NCBI GenBank assembly: GCA_022826745.1
Contig: JAJDUI010000015.1
Location: forward strand, 1-64,000
Direction of reading: 5' to 3'
DNA length: 64,000 bases
Source of the DNA: Thermoanaerobaculia bacterium
Lineage (GTDB): Bacteria > Acidobacteriota > Thermoanaerobaculia > Multivoradales > Multivoraceae
Shown here: positions 43,479-52,966 of the stretch, piece after piece
Numbering within the stretch: the stretch's first letter is position 1
Layout: each line of letters begins with the position of its first letter
The notes under the pieces: model-generated
Told to the model about the DNA's origin: nothing
The model's database searches: none
What the model saw: the letters and a program-made list of their open reading frames with translations, nothing else
Position numbers and translations under genes: made by a program

Positions 43479-44660
43479 ATGACTGACGCCGTCATCGTTT
43501 CCACCGCCCGCACGCCGATCGGCAAGGCCTATCGCGGCGCGTTCAACAACCTCGAATCGCCCACCATGGGGGCGGCTGCGATTTCGGCCGCGGTCGAACG
43601 CGCCGGTGTCGAGCCAGGCGAGGTCGACGACGTCGTCATGGGCTGCGCCATGCAGCAGGGTACCCAGGGCGGCAACGTCGCCCGGCAGTGCGCGATTCGG
43701 GCCGGCATGCCGGTCGAGGTGGCGGGGATGACGATGGACCGGCAGTGTTCGTCGGGCCTGATGGCGATCGCCACCGCCGCCAAGCAGGTGGTGATCGACG
43801 GCGCGCCGGTCGTGGTCGCCGGCGGCATCGACTCGATCAGCCTGGTGCAGAACGACAAGATGAACCACTTCCGTGTTCCCGATCCCTGGATCAAGGAGAA
43901 CAAGCCGGATCTCCACCTGCCCATGATCGACACCGCGGAAGTCGTGGCGAAGCGCTACGACGTCAGTCGCGAGCAACAGGACGAGTACGGGCTGCAGAGC
44001 CAGCGGCGGACAGCCGCCGGCCAGGAAGCGGGTGCCTTCGACGACGAGATCATCGCGATGAAGGCGACGAAGATGATCCTCGACAAGGCAACCGGCGACA
44101 TCAGCTTCGGCGAGGTCGAGCTGAGCCAGGACGAGGGCAACCGGCCCACCACGACGATCGAGGGTCTGGCGGGGTTGAAGCCGGTCCGTGAGAACGGCAC
44201 GATCACGGCCGGCAACGCCAGCCAGCTCTCCGACGGCGCTTCCGCCTGCGTCGTCATGGACTCGAAGCTGGCCGAGCAGCGGGGTCTGGAACCCCTGGGC
44301 ATCTACAAGGGCATGGCGGTCGCCGGCTGCGAGCCGGACGAGATGGGCATCGGCCCCGTCTTCGCCGTGCCGAAGCTGCTCGAACGCCACGGCCTGACGG
44401 TCGATGACATCGACCTCTGGGAGCTGAACGAGGCCTTCGCCGTCCAGGTCATCTACTGCCGCGACCGGCTGGGCATCCCGAACGAGAAGCTGAACGTGAA
44501 CGGCGGCGCGATCTCGATCGGCCACCCGTACGGCATGAGTGGCGCGCGCCTGGCCGGCCACGCCCTGATCGAAGGCAAGCGCCGCGGCGCGAAGAACGTC
44601 GTCGTCACGATGTGCATCGGCGGCGGCATGGGCGCGGCGGGGCTGTTCGAGGTGGCGTGA
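43479..44660 (+). CDS. acetyl-CoA C-acyltransferase (thiolase)
   Basis: A 393-residue degradative or biosynthetic thiolase. The nucleophile is Cys90 (DRQCSSG); the other catalytic residues are His349 (GHPYGMSG) and Cys379 ([10 protein letters not shown]). Length and motifs fit thiolase II-like FadA/AtoB proteins. It cleaves 3-ketoacyl-CoA to acetyl-CoA or runs the reverse reaction. ATG start at 43479. It is downstream of a crotonase and coupled by a GTGA overlap to the next gene, an outer-membrane channel. Confidence 0.93.
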   Translation: MTDAVIVSTARTPIGKAYRGAFNNLESPTMGAAAISAAVERAGVEPGEVDDVVMGCAMQQGTQGGNVARQCAIRAGMPVEVAGMTMDRQCSSGLMAIATAAKQVVIDGAPVVVAGGIDSISLVQNDKMNHFRVPDPWIKENKPDLHLPMIDTAEVVAKRYDVSREQQDEYGLQSQRRTAAGQEAGAFDDEIIAMKATKMILDKATGDISFGEVELSQDEGNRPTTTIEGLAGLKPVRENGTITAGNASQLSDGASACVVMDSKLAEQRGLEPLGIYKGMAVAGCEPDEMGIGPVFAVPKLLERHGLTVDDIDLWELNEAFAVQVIYCRDRLGIPNEKLNVNGGAISIGHPYGMSGARLAGHALIEGKRRGAKNVVVTMCIGGGMGAAGLFEVA

Positions 44661-45466
44661 GGTCTGGCGGCGGCGAACGGAGTCACTCCGGGCGGCGGCG
44701 CGATGTCGCCGTCGCCGCTCTTGCCGCCCTTGTCGCGGCTTCCGCGCCGGCTGCCGCGCAGACCGAGTTCCACTTCCAGTTCGGCGAACTGCTGAACCCG
44801 TTCTCGGCTCAGGAGGAAGAGAGCTTCGTCCTGACCCTGCAACAGGCGACGCAGTGGAAGTACGGCGACAGCTTCTTCTTCATCGACTACCTCGATGACC
44901 GGGGCCGCGACGGCTTCAACGAACGGGACTTCTACGCCGAGTGGTACCCGACGTTGAGCCTGGGCAAGGTGACCGGGAAGACGGTCGGAGGCGGCCCGCT
45001 GGCCGATGTCGGCTTCATCGCCGGGCTGAACGCGGCGGGTGACGCGAAGGTCGTCAAGTACCTGCCGGGCCTGCGACTCGCCTGGAAGGCGCCCGGGTTC
45101 ATCTTCCTGAACACGGACCTGATGCTGTACCTCGACGGCAGCAGCGGGGTCGGTGCCGGCGGCGCTCCGAAGACCGACGACAGTTGGACGTTCGACGTCA
45201 ACTGGCTGTACCTGTTCGACGTCGGCGGTCAGAGCTTCCAGATCACCGGCCACGCCGAGTACATCGGCAGCGTGACGAACGAGTTCGGAACGACCTACGC
45301 CGGCACCATCCTGGCCCAGCCGCAGTTCCGCTGGGACGCGGGCAAGGCGTTCGGCGGCGACGCCGGCAAGCTGTTCGCGGGCATCGAGTACCAGTACTGG
45401 AGCAACAAGCTCGGCACGAACGAAGACGAGAGCACCGTGCAGTTGCTGCTGGCGTGGCAGTTGTAG
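44657..45466 (+). CDS. Tsx-like nucleoside-channel-type outer-membrane protein
   Basis: A 269-residue exported beta-barrel. The start is the GTG overlapping the thiolase stop. A signal peptide ([17 protein letters not shown]) precedes strands rich in alternating aromatic residues ([38 protein letters not shown]), the pattern of the Tsx/OmpW-type nucleoside-specific channel family. No catalytic role. Translational coupling to a thiolase is unexpected and suggests uptake of a substrate degraded by the two upstream enzymes. Confidence 0.8.
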   Translation: MRSGGGERSHSGRRRDVAVAALAALVAASAPAAAQTEFHFQFGELLNPFSAQEEESFVLTLQQATQWKYGDSFFFIDYLDDRGRDGFNERDFYAEWYPTLSLGKVTGKTVGGGPLADVGFIAGLNAAGDAKVVKYLPGLRLAWKAPGFIFLNTDLMLYLDGSSGVGAGGAPKTDDSWTFDVNWLYLFDVGGQSFQITGHAEYIGSVTNEFGTTYAGTILAQPQFRWDAGKAFGGDAGKLFAGIEYQYWSNKLGTNEDESTVQLLLAWQL

Positions 45467-45472
45467 GCGGCG

Positions 45473-46390
45473 CTACGTCGGATCCCAGGTGAAGACGTCG
45501 GTCGTCCGGTCGAGGTCGTGGAACGACCCGGCCAGGGCCGGCATGCCGTGCTCGGCGATCGCCTCCGGGGTCCAGCCGTCGCCGTTGTGGACGGAACGGA
45601 CCGGTCGCGGCTGGCTCATCAGGAAGATCTCGTTCTTGCGCACCGCGAAGATCTGGCCGCTGACGTCCTTCGCCCTGTCGCTCAGCAGGTAGACGGCGAG
45701 CGGCGCGACCAGGGCCGGCGTCATCTCCTTCATCTTCGCGACCCGCGCGGCCTGAGCCGGGTCGGCGGTCGGGATCGTGCCGATCAGCCGCGACCAGGCG
45801 AACGGGGCGATGCAGTTCGAGCGCACTTCGAAGCGCTGCATGTCGAGCGCCAGGGACTTCGACAGGCCGACGATGCCGAGCTTGGCCGCGGCGTAGTTCG
45901 CCTGGCCGAAGTTGCCGATCAGGCCCGAGGTCGAGGTCATGTGGACGAAGGCGCCGCCGATCTGCTTGCGGTAGTGGGGGGCGGCGGCCCGCGCCATGTT
46001 GAAGCTGCCCTTGAGATGCACGGAGATCACCGCGTCCCAGTCGCTCTCGGTCATCTTGTGGAAGATGCCGTCGCGCAGGATGCCGGCGTTGTTCACGACG
46101 CCGTCGATCTGGCCGAACTCGTCCAGCGCCTGTTCGACGATCCGTCCGGCGCCGTCGTGGTCGGCGACGCTCTCGTAGTTCGCGGCGGCGCGGCCGCCGG
46201 CAGCCTGGATCTCGGAGGCGACGGCCTGGGCTGGCGTCTGGTCGCCGCCGTCGCCGCGTTCGGACCCGCCGAGGTCGTTGACGACGACCGAAGCGCCGTG
46301 GGAAGCGGCGAGGAGCGCGATGTCGCGGCCGATGCCGCGGCCCGCACCGGTGACGACGATCACCTTCTCGTGCAGCATGCGAGTGTTCAT
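45473..46390 (-). CDS. short-chain dehydrogenase/reductase, 3-hydroxyacyl-CoA type
   Basis: A 305-residue SDR enzyme of the multifunctional/peroxisomal (3R)-hydroxyacyl-CoA dehydrogenase type. The cofactor motif is TGAGRGIG, the NNAG motif and the active-site S-Y-K (TSTSGL then YAAAK) are present. It has a C-terminal extension beyond the usual 250 residues. NAD(P)-dependent oxidation of 3-hydroxyacyl-CoA fits its place next to crotonase and thiolase genes, though it is on the opposite strand. ATG start, 18 bp upstream of the M20 peptidase stop? The M20 gene is transcribed toward this gene from 47581, so the two form one minus-strand unit. Confidence 0.9.
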   Translation of the reverse strand: MNTRMLHEKVIVVTGAGRGIGRDIALLAASHGASVVVNDLGGSERGDGGDQTPAQAVASEIQAAGGRAAANYESVADHDGAGRIVEQALDEFGQIDGVVNNAGILRDGIFHKMTESDWDAVISVHLKGSFNMARAAAPHYRKQIGGAFVHMTSTSGLIGNFGQANYAAAKLGIVGLSKSLALDMQRFEVRSNCIAPFAWSRLIGTIPTADPAQAARVAKMKEMTPALVAPLAVYLLSDRAKDVSGQIFAVRKNEIFLMSQPRPVRSVHNGDGWTPEAIAEHGMPALAGSFHDLDRTTDVFTWDPT

Positions 46391-46408
46391 TTCGGAGAGC
46401 CTCCAGTC

Positions 46409-47581
46409 TCAGGCCGCGGCAATGGCGGCGATGGTTCGGCAGCCGTCGACGTACTCCTGGACGTCGACGTACTCGTCCACGGTGTGAGGGTTGTGCTGGC
46501 CGGCGCCCAGGGTCACCGTGGGCAGGCCCTTGGCGTTCAGGTAGTTCGCGTCGAGCCCGCCGTTGGCGACGAGGTACTCGGCTTCCATGCCGAGAACCGC
46601 GCGGACCCGTTCCGCGGCGAGCTCCACGGGCGGTGAGTCCTTCGGCATCTCGAACGCCTCATAGTCGGTTTCGGCCCGGAAGTCGACGCGGCCGCACTGG
46701 CCGCCGGAACTCGTGACGCTCCTCGCCGCCTGTTCGAACGCGTCGCGCCAGGCGGCCGTGATCCGCGCCAGGAACGCCTTGTCGTGGCTGCGCGATTCGC
46801 CGGAGACGAAGACGTGGTCCGTGACCTGGTTGCTCGCCTCGCCGCCGGCCATCCGGCCGATGTTCGAGGTGCCGCTGCCGGCCGGAAGCTCGATCTTCCC
46901 GAAGAAGCCCTTGGCGGCCACGTCGGCGACGGCACGCGAGGCGATCAGCGCCGCGGAGATCCCGTGCTCCGGATGGACCCCCGCGTGCGAGGACTTGCCG
47001 TGGACGTCGACCTGCCAGCGGTCGGCGCCGGTGGCGCCGACGATCAGTACATGCGGAGCGCCGGAGTCGATGTTGAAGCCCATCTCGGGGTTCCCGAGGC
47101 GGTCGAGTTCCACGGTCCGCGCGCCCCACAGGCCGACCTCCTCGCCGACCGTCATCAGCACCGTGGTGGGCGGATGCGGGGCCTCCTGCGCGAGCAGGGT
47201 CTCGACCATCGTCACGAGAGCACCGATCGAGGTCCGGTTGTCGCCGCCGAGCGCCGTGTCGCCCTCGGCCTCGATCCGCCCGTTTCGCCGCACCGGCACC
47301 GCGCCCCGGCAGAGCGGCACCGTGTCCATGTGCCCCATGAACAGCCGCCGCGGCCCGGGCCTCGTGCCCGGCAGGTCTACGATCAGGTTGCCGACTTCGT
47401 AGTGGCCGGGAATCCGCTCGTTCGCGTCGTCGTGGCCGATCCAGGGTTCGCAACCCGCCCGGAGGAGCTTTTGCCGCACGGCCGCCGCGACCTTGCCCTC
47501 GCGGCCGCTCAGGCCCTCGATGGCGAGCAGGTCCATCAGGTGGTCGAGGGCGCGGGCTTCGTCGATCTGCGGTGGCGTCAT
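46409..47581 (-). CDS. M20-family peptidase (PepT-like aminopeptidase)
   Basis: A 390-residue zinc metallopeptidase of family M20/M28. Metal-binding residues lie in FMGHMDTVP (His/Asp), GGDNRTSIGAL and TVGEEVGLWG (Glu-Glu), with a final His in GQHNPHTVDEY. It resembles tripeptide aminopeptidase or carboxypeptidase G2-like enzymes; peptide specificity is unclear. The start is ATG 47581; longer in-frame sequence upstream lacks homology and would read through a repeat element. Divergent from the sulfatase gene with 149 bp between. Confidence 0.88.
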   Translation of the reverse strand: MTPPQIDEARALDHLMDLLAIEGLSGREGKVAAAVRQKLLRAGCEPWIGHDDANERIPGHYEVGNLIVDLPGTRPGPRRLFMGHMDTVPLCRGAVPVRRNGRIEAEGDTALGGDNRTSIGALVTMVETLLAQEAPHPPTTVLMTVGEEVGLWGARTVELDRLGNPEMGFNIDSGAPHVLIVGATGADRWQVDVHGKSSHAGVHPEHGISAALIASRAVADVAAKGFFGKIELPAGSGTSNIGRMAGGEASNQVTDHVFVSGESRSHDKAFLARITAAWRDAFEQAARSVTSSGGQCGRVDFRAETDYEAFEMPKDSPPVELAAERVRAVLGMEAEYLVANGGLDANYLNAKGLPTVTLGAGQHNPHTVDEYVDVQEYVDGCRTIAAIAAA

Positions 47582-47647
47582 GGGTGGTCTCGGGTTGGTC
47601 GGTTTGGCGGAAGTTGGCGATCCTACTGTCTCCGCTTGAGCCCCCTG

Positions 47648-47678
47648 TCGGTGCGCCGGCCCTCTGGCCGGCATTCGG
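47648..47678 (-). repeat. REP-like hairpin repeat, copy 2 (inverted)
   Basis: The minus-strand copy of GATGCCGGC...GCCGGCGCACC. Stem GCCGGCC (47655-47661) pairs with GGCCGGC (47666-47672) around the loop CTCT. It lies in the divergent region between the M20 peptidase and sulfatase genes. Confidence 0.7.
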
Positions 47679-47730
47679 CACCGCGGCCCGGCGGCGAACC
47701 TGAACCAGCGCTGTCACCTACACTCGCCGC

Positions 47731-49170
47731 ATGCCAAGAACAGCCCGCCTCGCTCTCCTGCTGGTTGCGGTCCTCGCTGCATGTGCTCCGGGATCTCCGG
47801 AATCGTCGTCTCCGGACCGCCCCCCGAACTTCGTCATCGTCTTCGCCGACGACCTGGGCTGGGGCGACCTCGGCAGCTACGGCGCGCCCGTGATCCGCAC
47901 GCCGCATCTCGACCGGATGGCGGCCGAAGGCCAGCGCTGGACGAACTTCTACGTCACCGCCTCGGTCTGCTCGCCGAGCCGGGCCGGCCTGCTGACCGGG
48001 CGGTTGCCGGTGCGCAACGGGCTCTACGGCGACCAGGTGCGGGTGCTGTTCCCGGACTTCGTGGGCGGGATTCAGGATGAGGAGATCACGCTCGCCGAGG
48101 CGCTCCGCGACCTCGGTTACGCGACCGGCATGTTCGGCAAGTGGCACCTGGGCGATCGGCCGCGGTACCTGCCGACCCGGCACGGCTTCGACTACTGGTT
48201 CGGCATTCCCTACTCGAACGACATGATGTCGACGCTCCCGCGCGAGGAGCAACGCGACGCGTTCCTCGATCCGAAGATCGAGTACTGGGACGTGCCGCTC
48301 ATCCGCTCGGAGCGCGACGAGGCCGGCGAGATCGTCACGGAGACACTGGAGCAGCCGGCGGACCAGACGACGATCACGAAGCGCTACGCCGAGGAGGCGG
48401 TCGACTTCATCCGCGCTCACCGGGACGAGCCGTTCTTCGTCTACCTGCCGCACAGCATGCCCCACGTGCCGCTGTTCCGGGCGCCCGACTTCGAGGATCA
48501 CAGCGACGCGGGGCTCTACGGCGACGTGATCGAGGAGATCGACTGGAGCGTGGGCCGGATCCTCGACACGCTGGAGGAGGAGGGGCTCGCGCAGAACACG
48601 GTGGTCTTCTTCAGCAGCGACAACGGGCCGTGGACCGCGTTCCGCACCCAGGGCGGCCTGGCGGGACCGCTCCGTGAAGGCAAGGGGATGACCTGGGACG
48701 GGGGCATGCGGGTGCCGGGGCTGTTCTGGTGGCCCGGGACGATCGCTCCCGACATCGTCACGGACGAGATCGGGTCGACGAGCGACCTGCTCGCGACCTT
48801 CCTCTCGCTGTCAGGCGGCGTCCTTCCGGACGACCGGCTGATGGACAGTCTCGATCTCGCGCCGGTACTTCGCGGTGACGGGGAGGGGCCGCGCAACGAG
48901 ATGCCGTTCTATCGCGGCAGTGAGCTTTATGCCTACCGGGTCGGGAACTTCAAGGCGCACTTCATCACGCAGGGTGCGTACGGTCTGGCGAGCGAGCGAA
49001 CGGAGCACGACCCGCCGCTGCTCTACGACCTGGCGCTCGACCCGGGCGAGCAATGGGACATCGCGGCGGACCGGCCCGAGGTTCTGGCGGACGTCACGTC
49101 GCGCGCCATGCGGCACCGGGCCGGCGTCGCCGTGGCGCCGTCGGAGTTCGACCGCCGCACGGGCGACTAG
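47731..49170 (+). CDS. sulfatase lipoprotein
   Basis: A 479-residue sulfatase. The lipoprotein signal ends in LAACAP (Cys18). The formylglycine signature is CSPSRAG with the modified residue at Cys80, preceded by metal-binding ADDLGWGDLG; GKWHLG and SSDNGPW supply other active-site groups. It hydrolyses sulfate esters of sugars or sterols at the cell surface, given a formylglycine-generating enzyme elsewhere in the genome (not in the window). ATG start. It overlaps the convergent 69-residue gene by the shared CTAG stop. Confidence 0.92.
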   Translation: MPRTARLALLLVAVLAACAPGSPESSSPDRPPNFVIVFADDLGWGDLGSYGAPVIRTPHLDRMAAEGQRWTNFYVTASVCSPSRAGLLTGRLPVRNGLYGDQVRVLFPDFVGGIQDEEITLAEALRDLGYATGMFGKWHLGDRPRYLPTRHGFDYWFGIPYSNDMMSTLPREEQRDAFLDPKIEYWDVPLIRSERDEAGEIVTETLEQPADQTTITKRYAEEAVDFIRAHRDEPFFVYLPHSMPHVPLFRAPDFEDHSDAGLYGDVIEEIDWSVGRILDTLEEEGLAQNTVVFFSSDNGPWTAFRTQGGLAGPLREGKGMTWDGGMRVPGLFWWPGTIAPDIVTDEIGSTSDLLATFLSLSGGVLPDDRLMDSLDLAPVLRGDGEGPRNEMPFYRGSELYAYRVGNFKAHFITQGAYGLASERTEHDPPLLYDLALDPGEQWDIAADRPEVLADVTSRAMRHRAGVAVAPSEFDRRTGD

Positions 49171-49376
49171 CCGTCCGGGCTTCTTCCTTCGTCTTCCGTC
49201 GTCTGCTTCAGCCCTGTCGCGAGTCTGCGCAGCCGTTCGACGCGTTGCTGCCAGAGCAGGGCTTCACGGGCAACTTCCCTGGCCGCCCGCATGCCGCGGA
49301 GCCACCAGCCGAAGATGGCGCCGACCAGCCCCGCGGCGACCACCCAGATCCAGATCTCGAACAGGACGTACAGCAT
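49167..49376 (-). CDS. small single-membrane-segment protein
   Basis: A 69-residue protein with one N-terminal membrane helix (IWIWVVAAGLVGAIFGWWL) followed by a charged, helical tail (ARE, QQRVERL). The family is unknown. Its stop shares CTAG with the sulfatase stop, and it follows the OmpA/BON gene by 12 bp, ending a four-gene minus-strand operon. ATG start; no ribosome site judged. It may be an accessory or assembly factor for the envelope proteins upstream. Confidence 0.65.
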   Translation of the reverse strand: MLYVLFEIWIWVVAAGLVGAIFGWWLRGMRAAREVAREALLWQQRVERLRRLATGLKQTTEDEGRSPDG

Positions 49377-49388
49377 GCGGATTCTGCT

Positions 49389-50405
49389 TCAGGGGCGGTG
49401 GAACACGCGGAACTCGACCCCTCGACTTCCGCTCCCGCCGTCTTCGTCGTCCGGGCTGTCGCTGCCGTAGCCGAAGGCCAGCAGGCGGTCGGGATGAACG
49501 CTCGCGGAAAGGACTTCGCGGATGGACTCGGCCTGCGCGATGCTGAGGCGCCGGTCATCCTCCGGATCGTCGCCGGCAGCCGTGTGGACGATGATCTCGA
49601 TCCGCGTGTCCGAGAACGCGTCCAGCAGCTCGCCGATTCCGGCAATGGCGGTCCGGGCGTCCTCGGTGAGCGCATCCGTACGACCCTGGAACGCGATCGG
49701 CTGCTCGCGCAGCAGGCGGCGGATCCGGTTCTGGGCGACCCTGTTCACTCCGACGGGAGCGACCGCGATCTCGTTGGCGATCGTCCAGCCGGTTTCGGCC
49801 GTTGCGGCAATCGCGCGCACGTCGAACTCCAGGCGGTCGCGCATGCCTTCGCTCGATGTGTGGCCGGTCAGGGTCAACGTCCCGTCCTCGAGCTTCAGGC
49901 CGGCTCCTCCGTGCACCTGCCGCAGGAGCTGAATCAGCCTCGGGAGGGTCGGGATCCAGGGCGGTTCGGTCACGGCGTCGTCGACTTCCGTTTCGTCGAT
50001 CACGTTGCCCTGACCCATGACGGCGGCCGCCGCGTCGAACAGCTCCTGGCGGCTCTCGGGGGTCGGCAGGCGTCCGGCCAGCAGCCAGATGTCGCCGTCA
50101 AGGCCGAACTCGAAGCTCGGCTCGACCGCCATCACGAGGCGGTTGTCAACGCTTCGCACTCCCGGCTCGCCCGCCGCGCGTCGCGCCGCCTCGAGGCCGA
50201 TCTCCGCGAAGGCGATCGTGCCGTGGAGCGTGATGGCGCGGCCGTCCGCTTCGATGCGGAGCCCACGCACGCCGACGTCCGCGAGCGTCGCGGTCGTTCG
50301 CGTCTCGATCTCCGCCTCGATGCGGGGGAGTTCGAGCGCGAAGCAGACGGCCCCCAGCAGCAGCAACAGGGCCACGCCCATCAGGATGACGCTCGGTTCT
50401 CTCAT
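49389..50405 (-). CDS. BON-domain plus OmpA-like C-terminal domain protein
   Basis: A 338-residue membrane-anchored envelope protein. An N-terminal hydrophobic segment (VALLLLLGAVCFAL) is followed by BON-like repeats (GLRIEADGRAITLHGTI; LKLEDGTLTLTGHTSSEGMRD). A C-terminal OmpA/MotB-like peptidoglycan-binding fold follows (IEIIVHTAAGDDPEDDRRLSIAQAESIREVL). The arrangement is similar to mycobacterial ArfA. It probably tethers to peptidoglycan. ATG start. It lies between a lipoprotein pair and a small membrane protein. Confidence 0.85.
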   Translation of the reverse strand: MREPSVILMGVALLLLLGAVCFALELPRIEAEIETRTTATLADVGVRGLRIEADGRAITLHGTIAFAEIGLEAARRAAGEPGVRSVDNRLVMAVEPSFEFGLDGDIWLLAGRLPTPESRQELFDAAAAVMGQGNVIDETEVDDAVTEPPWIPTLPRLIQLLRQVHGGAGLKLEDGTLTLTGHTSSEGMRDRLEFDVRAIAATAETGWTIANEIAVAPVGVNRVAQNRIRRLLREQPIAFQGRTDALTEDARTAIAGIGELLDAFSDTRIEIIVHTAAGDDPEDDRRLSIAQAESIREVLSASVHPDRLLAFGYGSDSPDDEDGGSGSRGVEFRVFHRP

Positions 50406-50438
50406 CGTCTCGTCATGGTCGGCGCCGCGGCCGGCCGC

Positions 50439-50915
50439 CTAGCTGGAAGTGTGATCGGCGACGATCAGCCACTGTTCTCCGTGCCGCTCCACGAGCAACG
50501 TGAACAGACCGGTCGGCTCGTCGGATTCCCGTGTCAGCCGGAAGCGGCCGAAGACCATGGCGGCGTGCTCGGAGAGCACCCGGACGTCCAGGTTCTCGAA
50601 GGCCAGCGACCCCATCGCGGCGCGGTCGGGGTAGGTCTCGCGGTAACGCTCCAGCGTGTGCCTCCAGCCGCGGCGAACCTCGCCGCCCGAAGTGAAGCGC
50701 AACTCCTCGCTCCGCAGGTACCCCGCCATGAAGCCCTCGATGTCGCCGTCGTTCCAGGCCTCTACCTGGGCGTCGAGCACGTCGAGCACCGCCGCCGCGA
50801 TCGCTTGCGGGTCGAACGCCGGCTGCTGCTCCTGGAGTTCCGGCGGTTCACAGGCCACGAAGAGCACGCTGACCGCGAAACCGGCGAGAGCGGAGGCTGC
50901 GGCTCCTCTATTCAC
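50439..50915 (-). CDS. SnoaL/DUF4440-like lipoprotein
   Basis: A 158-residue lipoprotein (signal VSVLFVAC, Cys about 22) with an NTF2/SnoaL-like cone fold: VLDVLDAQVEAWNDGDIEGFMAGY at the N-terminus of the fold and a C-terminal WLIVADHTSS. This fold binds small molecules or acts in isomerisation; no function is known here. The start is the GTG at 50915 overlapping the stop of the upstream lipoprotein gene (GTGA). The longer open frame upstream is shadow. Confidence 0.8.
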   Translation of the reverse strand: MNRGAAASALAGFAVSVLFVACEPPELQEQQPAFDPQAIAAAVLDVLDAQVEAWNDGDIEGFMAGYLRSEELRFTSGGEVRRGWRHTLERYRETYPDRAAMGSLAFENLDVRVLSEHAAMVFGRFRLTRESDEPTGLFTLLVERHGEQWLIVADHTSS

Positions 50916-51748
50916 TCCGCGAGGTGTTCCACGTCGACATCGCGGAGGTCGATCTGCGAGACGAGAGGTAGTTCCTCCTCGACGTACGTCGGCGTGATGT
51001 CGTCGACGGTCAGTCCGCCGTCCGGCGTGTTCAGGCCGTAGTTGTCCGCGTCGTAGAACAGCAGGCCGCCGATGCGGCGGTAGTTCCGGAGGGTGCGGAA
51101 ACGGAGTCCGGTGCCCGCGCTGTAGTCGTAGGCGAACTGCTCGAGGCGGGCGGTCTCCGGGTCGAACCAGTAGACGTAGGCGCTGCCGGCGCCGTCGCTG
51201 GAACCGGGTTCGAAGGTCACGCGGACCCGGTTCAACTGCCGTCCGTCCCATTCCTCGAGGCCCTGGTCCTCCTTGAAGGTGCCGGGGTCGTTCAGCTTGT
51301 AGGGCAGGAAGAGGAAGTACATGCGCTGATTGACGTAGCTCTCCGCGCGCACCTGTTCTCTCTCGTCCATGTCCATCGGATCGCCGCCCTCGGTCACCTC
51401 GAGAGCTCTGTTGTCGCGGCGGTACTCTCGCTCGTCGTCGCCGGCGGACGCCCGGATGACGTACTCGAAGCGGTCGCCGTCCGTGGTCGAGTCGACGTCG
51501 AAGCTCCCGGAACGTGAAGCCACCGTCAGCCTGACCCGCGAATGCTCGAACAGCTCGCCCCCGTGGTGCTCGATCGCGCGGTCGACGATGTCCAGCCGGT
51601 CCGACGTGCCGGGCGGCGCGACCGGCCGGGGCTCGGACACCGGCTCCGCGCCGGCGCATGCGAGGAGGAAAGCGCTCGCGGCGAGGGCGAGCCACGCGCC
51701 GGTAGTTCGTGTTCCTCGCGGTGTTCGGGGTCTCAGCACGGACTCCAT
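50912..51748 (-). CDS. lipoprotein of DUF6503 type
   Basis: A 278-residue lipoprotein (LLACAG, Cys about 31). The mature part starts VDRAIEHHGGELFEHSRVRL and has a YVNQRMYFLFLPYKLNDP block similar to DUF6503 family proteins (assignment from memory of the family pattern). An outer-membrane lipid-binding role is possible, as the fold resembles LolA/LolB types, but this is unproven. ATG start. First gene of the four-gene envelope operon; ends coupled to the SnoaL-like gene. Confidence 0.75.
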   Translation of the reverse strand: MESVLRPRTPRGTRTTGAWLALAASAFLLACAGAEPVSEPRPVAPPGTSDRLDIVDRAIEHHGGELFEHSRVRLTVASRSGSFDVDSTTDGDRFEYVIRASAGDDEREYRRDNRALEVTEGGDPMDMDEREQVRAESYVNQRMYFLFLPYKLNDPGTFKEDQGLEEWDGRQLNRVRVTFEPGSSDGAGSAYVYWFDPETARLEQFAYDYSAGTGLRFRTLRNYRRIGGLLFYDADNYGLNTPDGGLTVDDITPTYVEEELPLVSQIDLRDVDVEHLAE

Positions 51749-51835
51749 GTTAGCGGCCGCCCTCCGCTGGGTGCGCGAGTGGAAGCGCTGCTAGTCTTGC
51801 CCGCTCACTCTGAACAGCGGCTGGAGGCCAAGCGA

Positions 51836-52678
51836 ATGACCGAGTACGAACTCATCAAGTACGACGTGGACGATCCGATCGCCACGATCACCCTGAACCG
51901 GCCGGAGCAGTTGAACGCGATCACCGGCAGCATGATGGCCGAGATGAAGCACGCGATGGCGGCCGCGGAGAGCGACGAACGCGTCGTCGGCATCGTCCTG
52001 ACCGGCGCCGGCCGCGGGTTCTGCGCCGGCGCGGACATGCAGGGCCTCCAGGCCACCAGTCGCGGCGAGCGCGGCAGCGGCGGCGGAAACGACTTCGAGG
52101 ACGCGCAGGCCGGCGCGATCGAGGAGATGGGCGAAGACAACTTCGGCGTCACCTTCAACTACCTGATGGCTGTGCGCAAGCCGATCGTCGCCGCGATCAA
52201 CGGCCCCTGCGCGGGTCTGGGCTTCGCCATCGCGATGCTCTGCGACATCCGTCTCGCATCGGACCGGGCGGTCTTCACGTCCGCGTTCGTGAACCGTGGC
52301 CTGATCGCCGAGCACGGGCTGAGCTGGATCCTGCCCCGCGTGGCGGGCCCGTCCAACGCGCTCGACATCCTGTGGACGGGCCGCAAGTTCTATGGTCCGG
52401 AGGCGGCCCAGATGGGCGTCGTCAACCGTTCCGTGCCGCACGACCGGGTCGTGCCCGAGGCCGAGAACTACGTCCGGGCGCTCGCCGAGCGCTCCGCGCC
52501 GATGTCGCTCAAGGTGATCAAGCAGCAGGTCTACCGTCACCTGATGATGGACACCGGCGACGCGCTCCGCGAATCGAACGAGTTGATGGCAGAGAGCCTG
52601 CAGCGCGGCGACTTCAAGGAAGGCGTCGCCTCCTTCGTCGAGCGTCGGCCGCCGAAGTTCCAGCGCATCACCAGCTAG
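51836..52678 (+). CDS. enoyl-CoA hydratase/isomerase (crotonase) family protein
   Basis: A 280-residue crotonase-fold enzyme, paralogue of the one at 42542. GAGRGFCAGADMQ forms the oxyanion hole, NGPCAGLGFAIAML the second peptide, and FVNRGLIAEHGLSWILPR the acidic segment. The insertion around residues 75-100 (rich in Gly/Ser) lengthens the loop between the first and second half. ATG start with GGAGG upstream. It overlaps the convergent small gene by its shared CTAG stop. The acyl-CoA substrate is unknown. Confidence 0.9.
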   Translation: MTEYELIKYDVDDPIATITLNRPEQLNAITGSMMAEMKHAMAAAESDERVVGIVLTGAGRGFCAGADMQGLQATSRGERGSGGGNDFEDAQAGAIEEMGEDNFGVTFNYLMAVRKPIVAAINGPCAGLGFAIAMLCDIRLASDRAVFTSAFVNRGLIAEHGLSWILPRVAGPSNALDILWTGRKFYGPEAAQMGVVNRSVPHDRVVPEAENYVRALAERSAPMSLKVIKQQVYRHLMMDTGDALRESNELMAESLQRGDFKEGVASFVERRPPKFQRITS

Positions 52679-52887
52679 AGCAGGGCGCGAACCGCCTTGT
52701 AGACCTCCGCGTCAGACGGCTGTGGATCGCCGCGGAGTACTCGCGCCGAGGCTTCCGTCGCCCAGTCGAGGATCGCACCGGCGTTCGCGGTTGCCTCTCC
52801 GGGGGGAGCCTCCAGAACGGCTAGCGGGCCTCCCGGGGTCGTCTCGATCCTCGCCGACTCGACCGGCCAGTCCATCACCGCCAACAA
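52675..52887 (-). CDS. small hypothetical protein with uncertain start
   Basis: A 70-residue reading frame from TTG 52887, rich in Ala/Glu/Pro. In-frame codons with the same composition continue upstream to near 52969, next to the deacetylase stop, with no standard start in between. The stop shares CTAG with the convergent crotonase. It may begin at a rare codon, be fused to the deacetylase by frameshift, or be spurious. No family recognised. Confidence 0.35.
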   Translation of the reverse strand: MLAVMDWPVESARIETTPGGPLAVLEAPPGEATANAGAILDWATEASARVLRGDPQPSDAEVYKAVRALL

Positions 52888-52966
52888 CCGTCGCGCCTGA
52901 ACCAGCCAGGCGGCCGCCGTTTCTTCGGCAGTCGCGTCTCCCGTCGTCTCCAGGAGGAGCCGGCTC

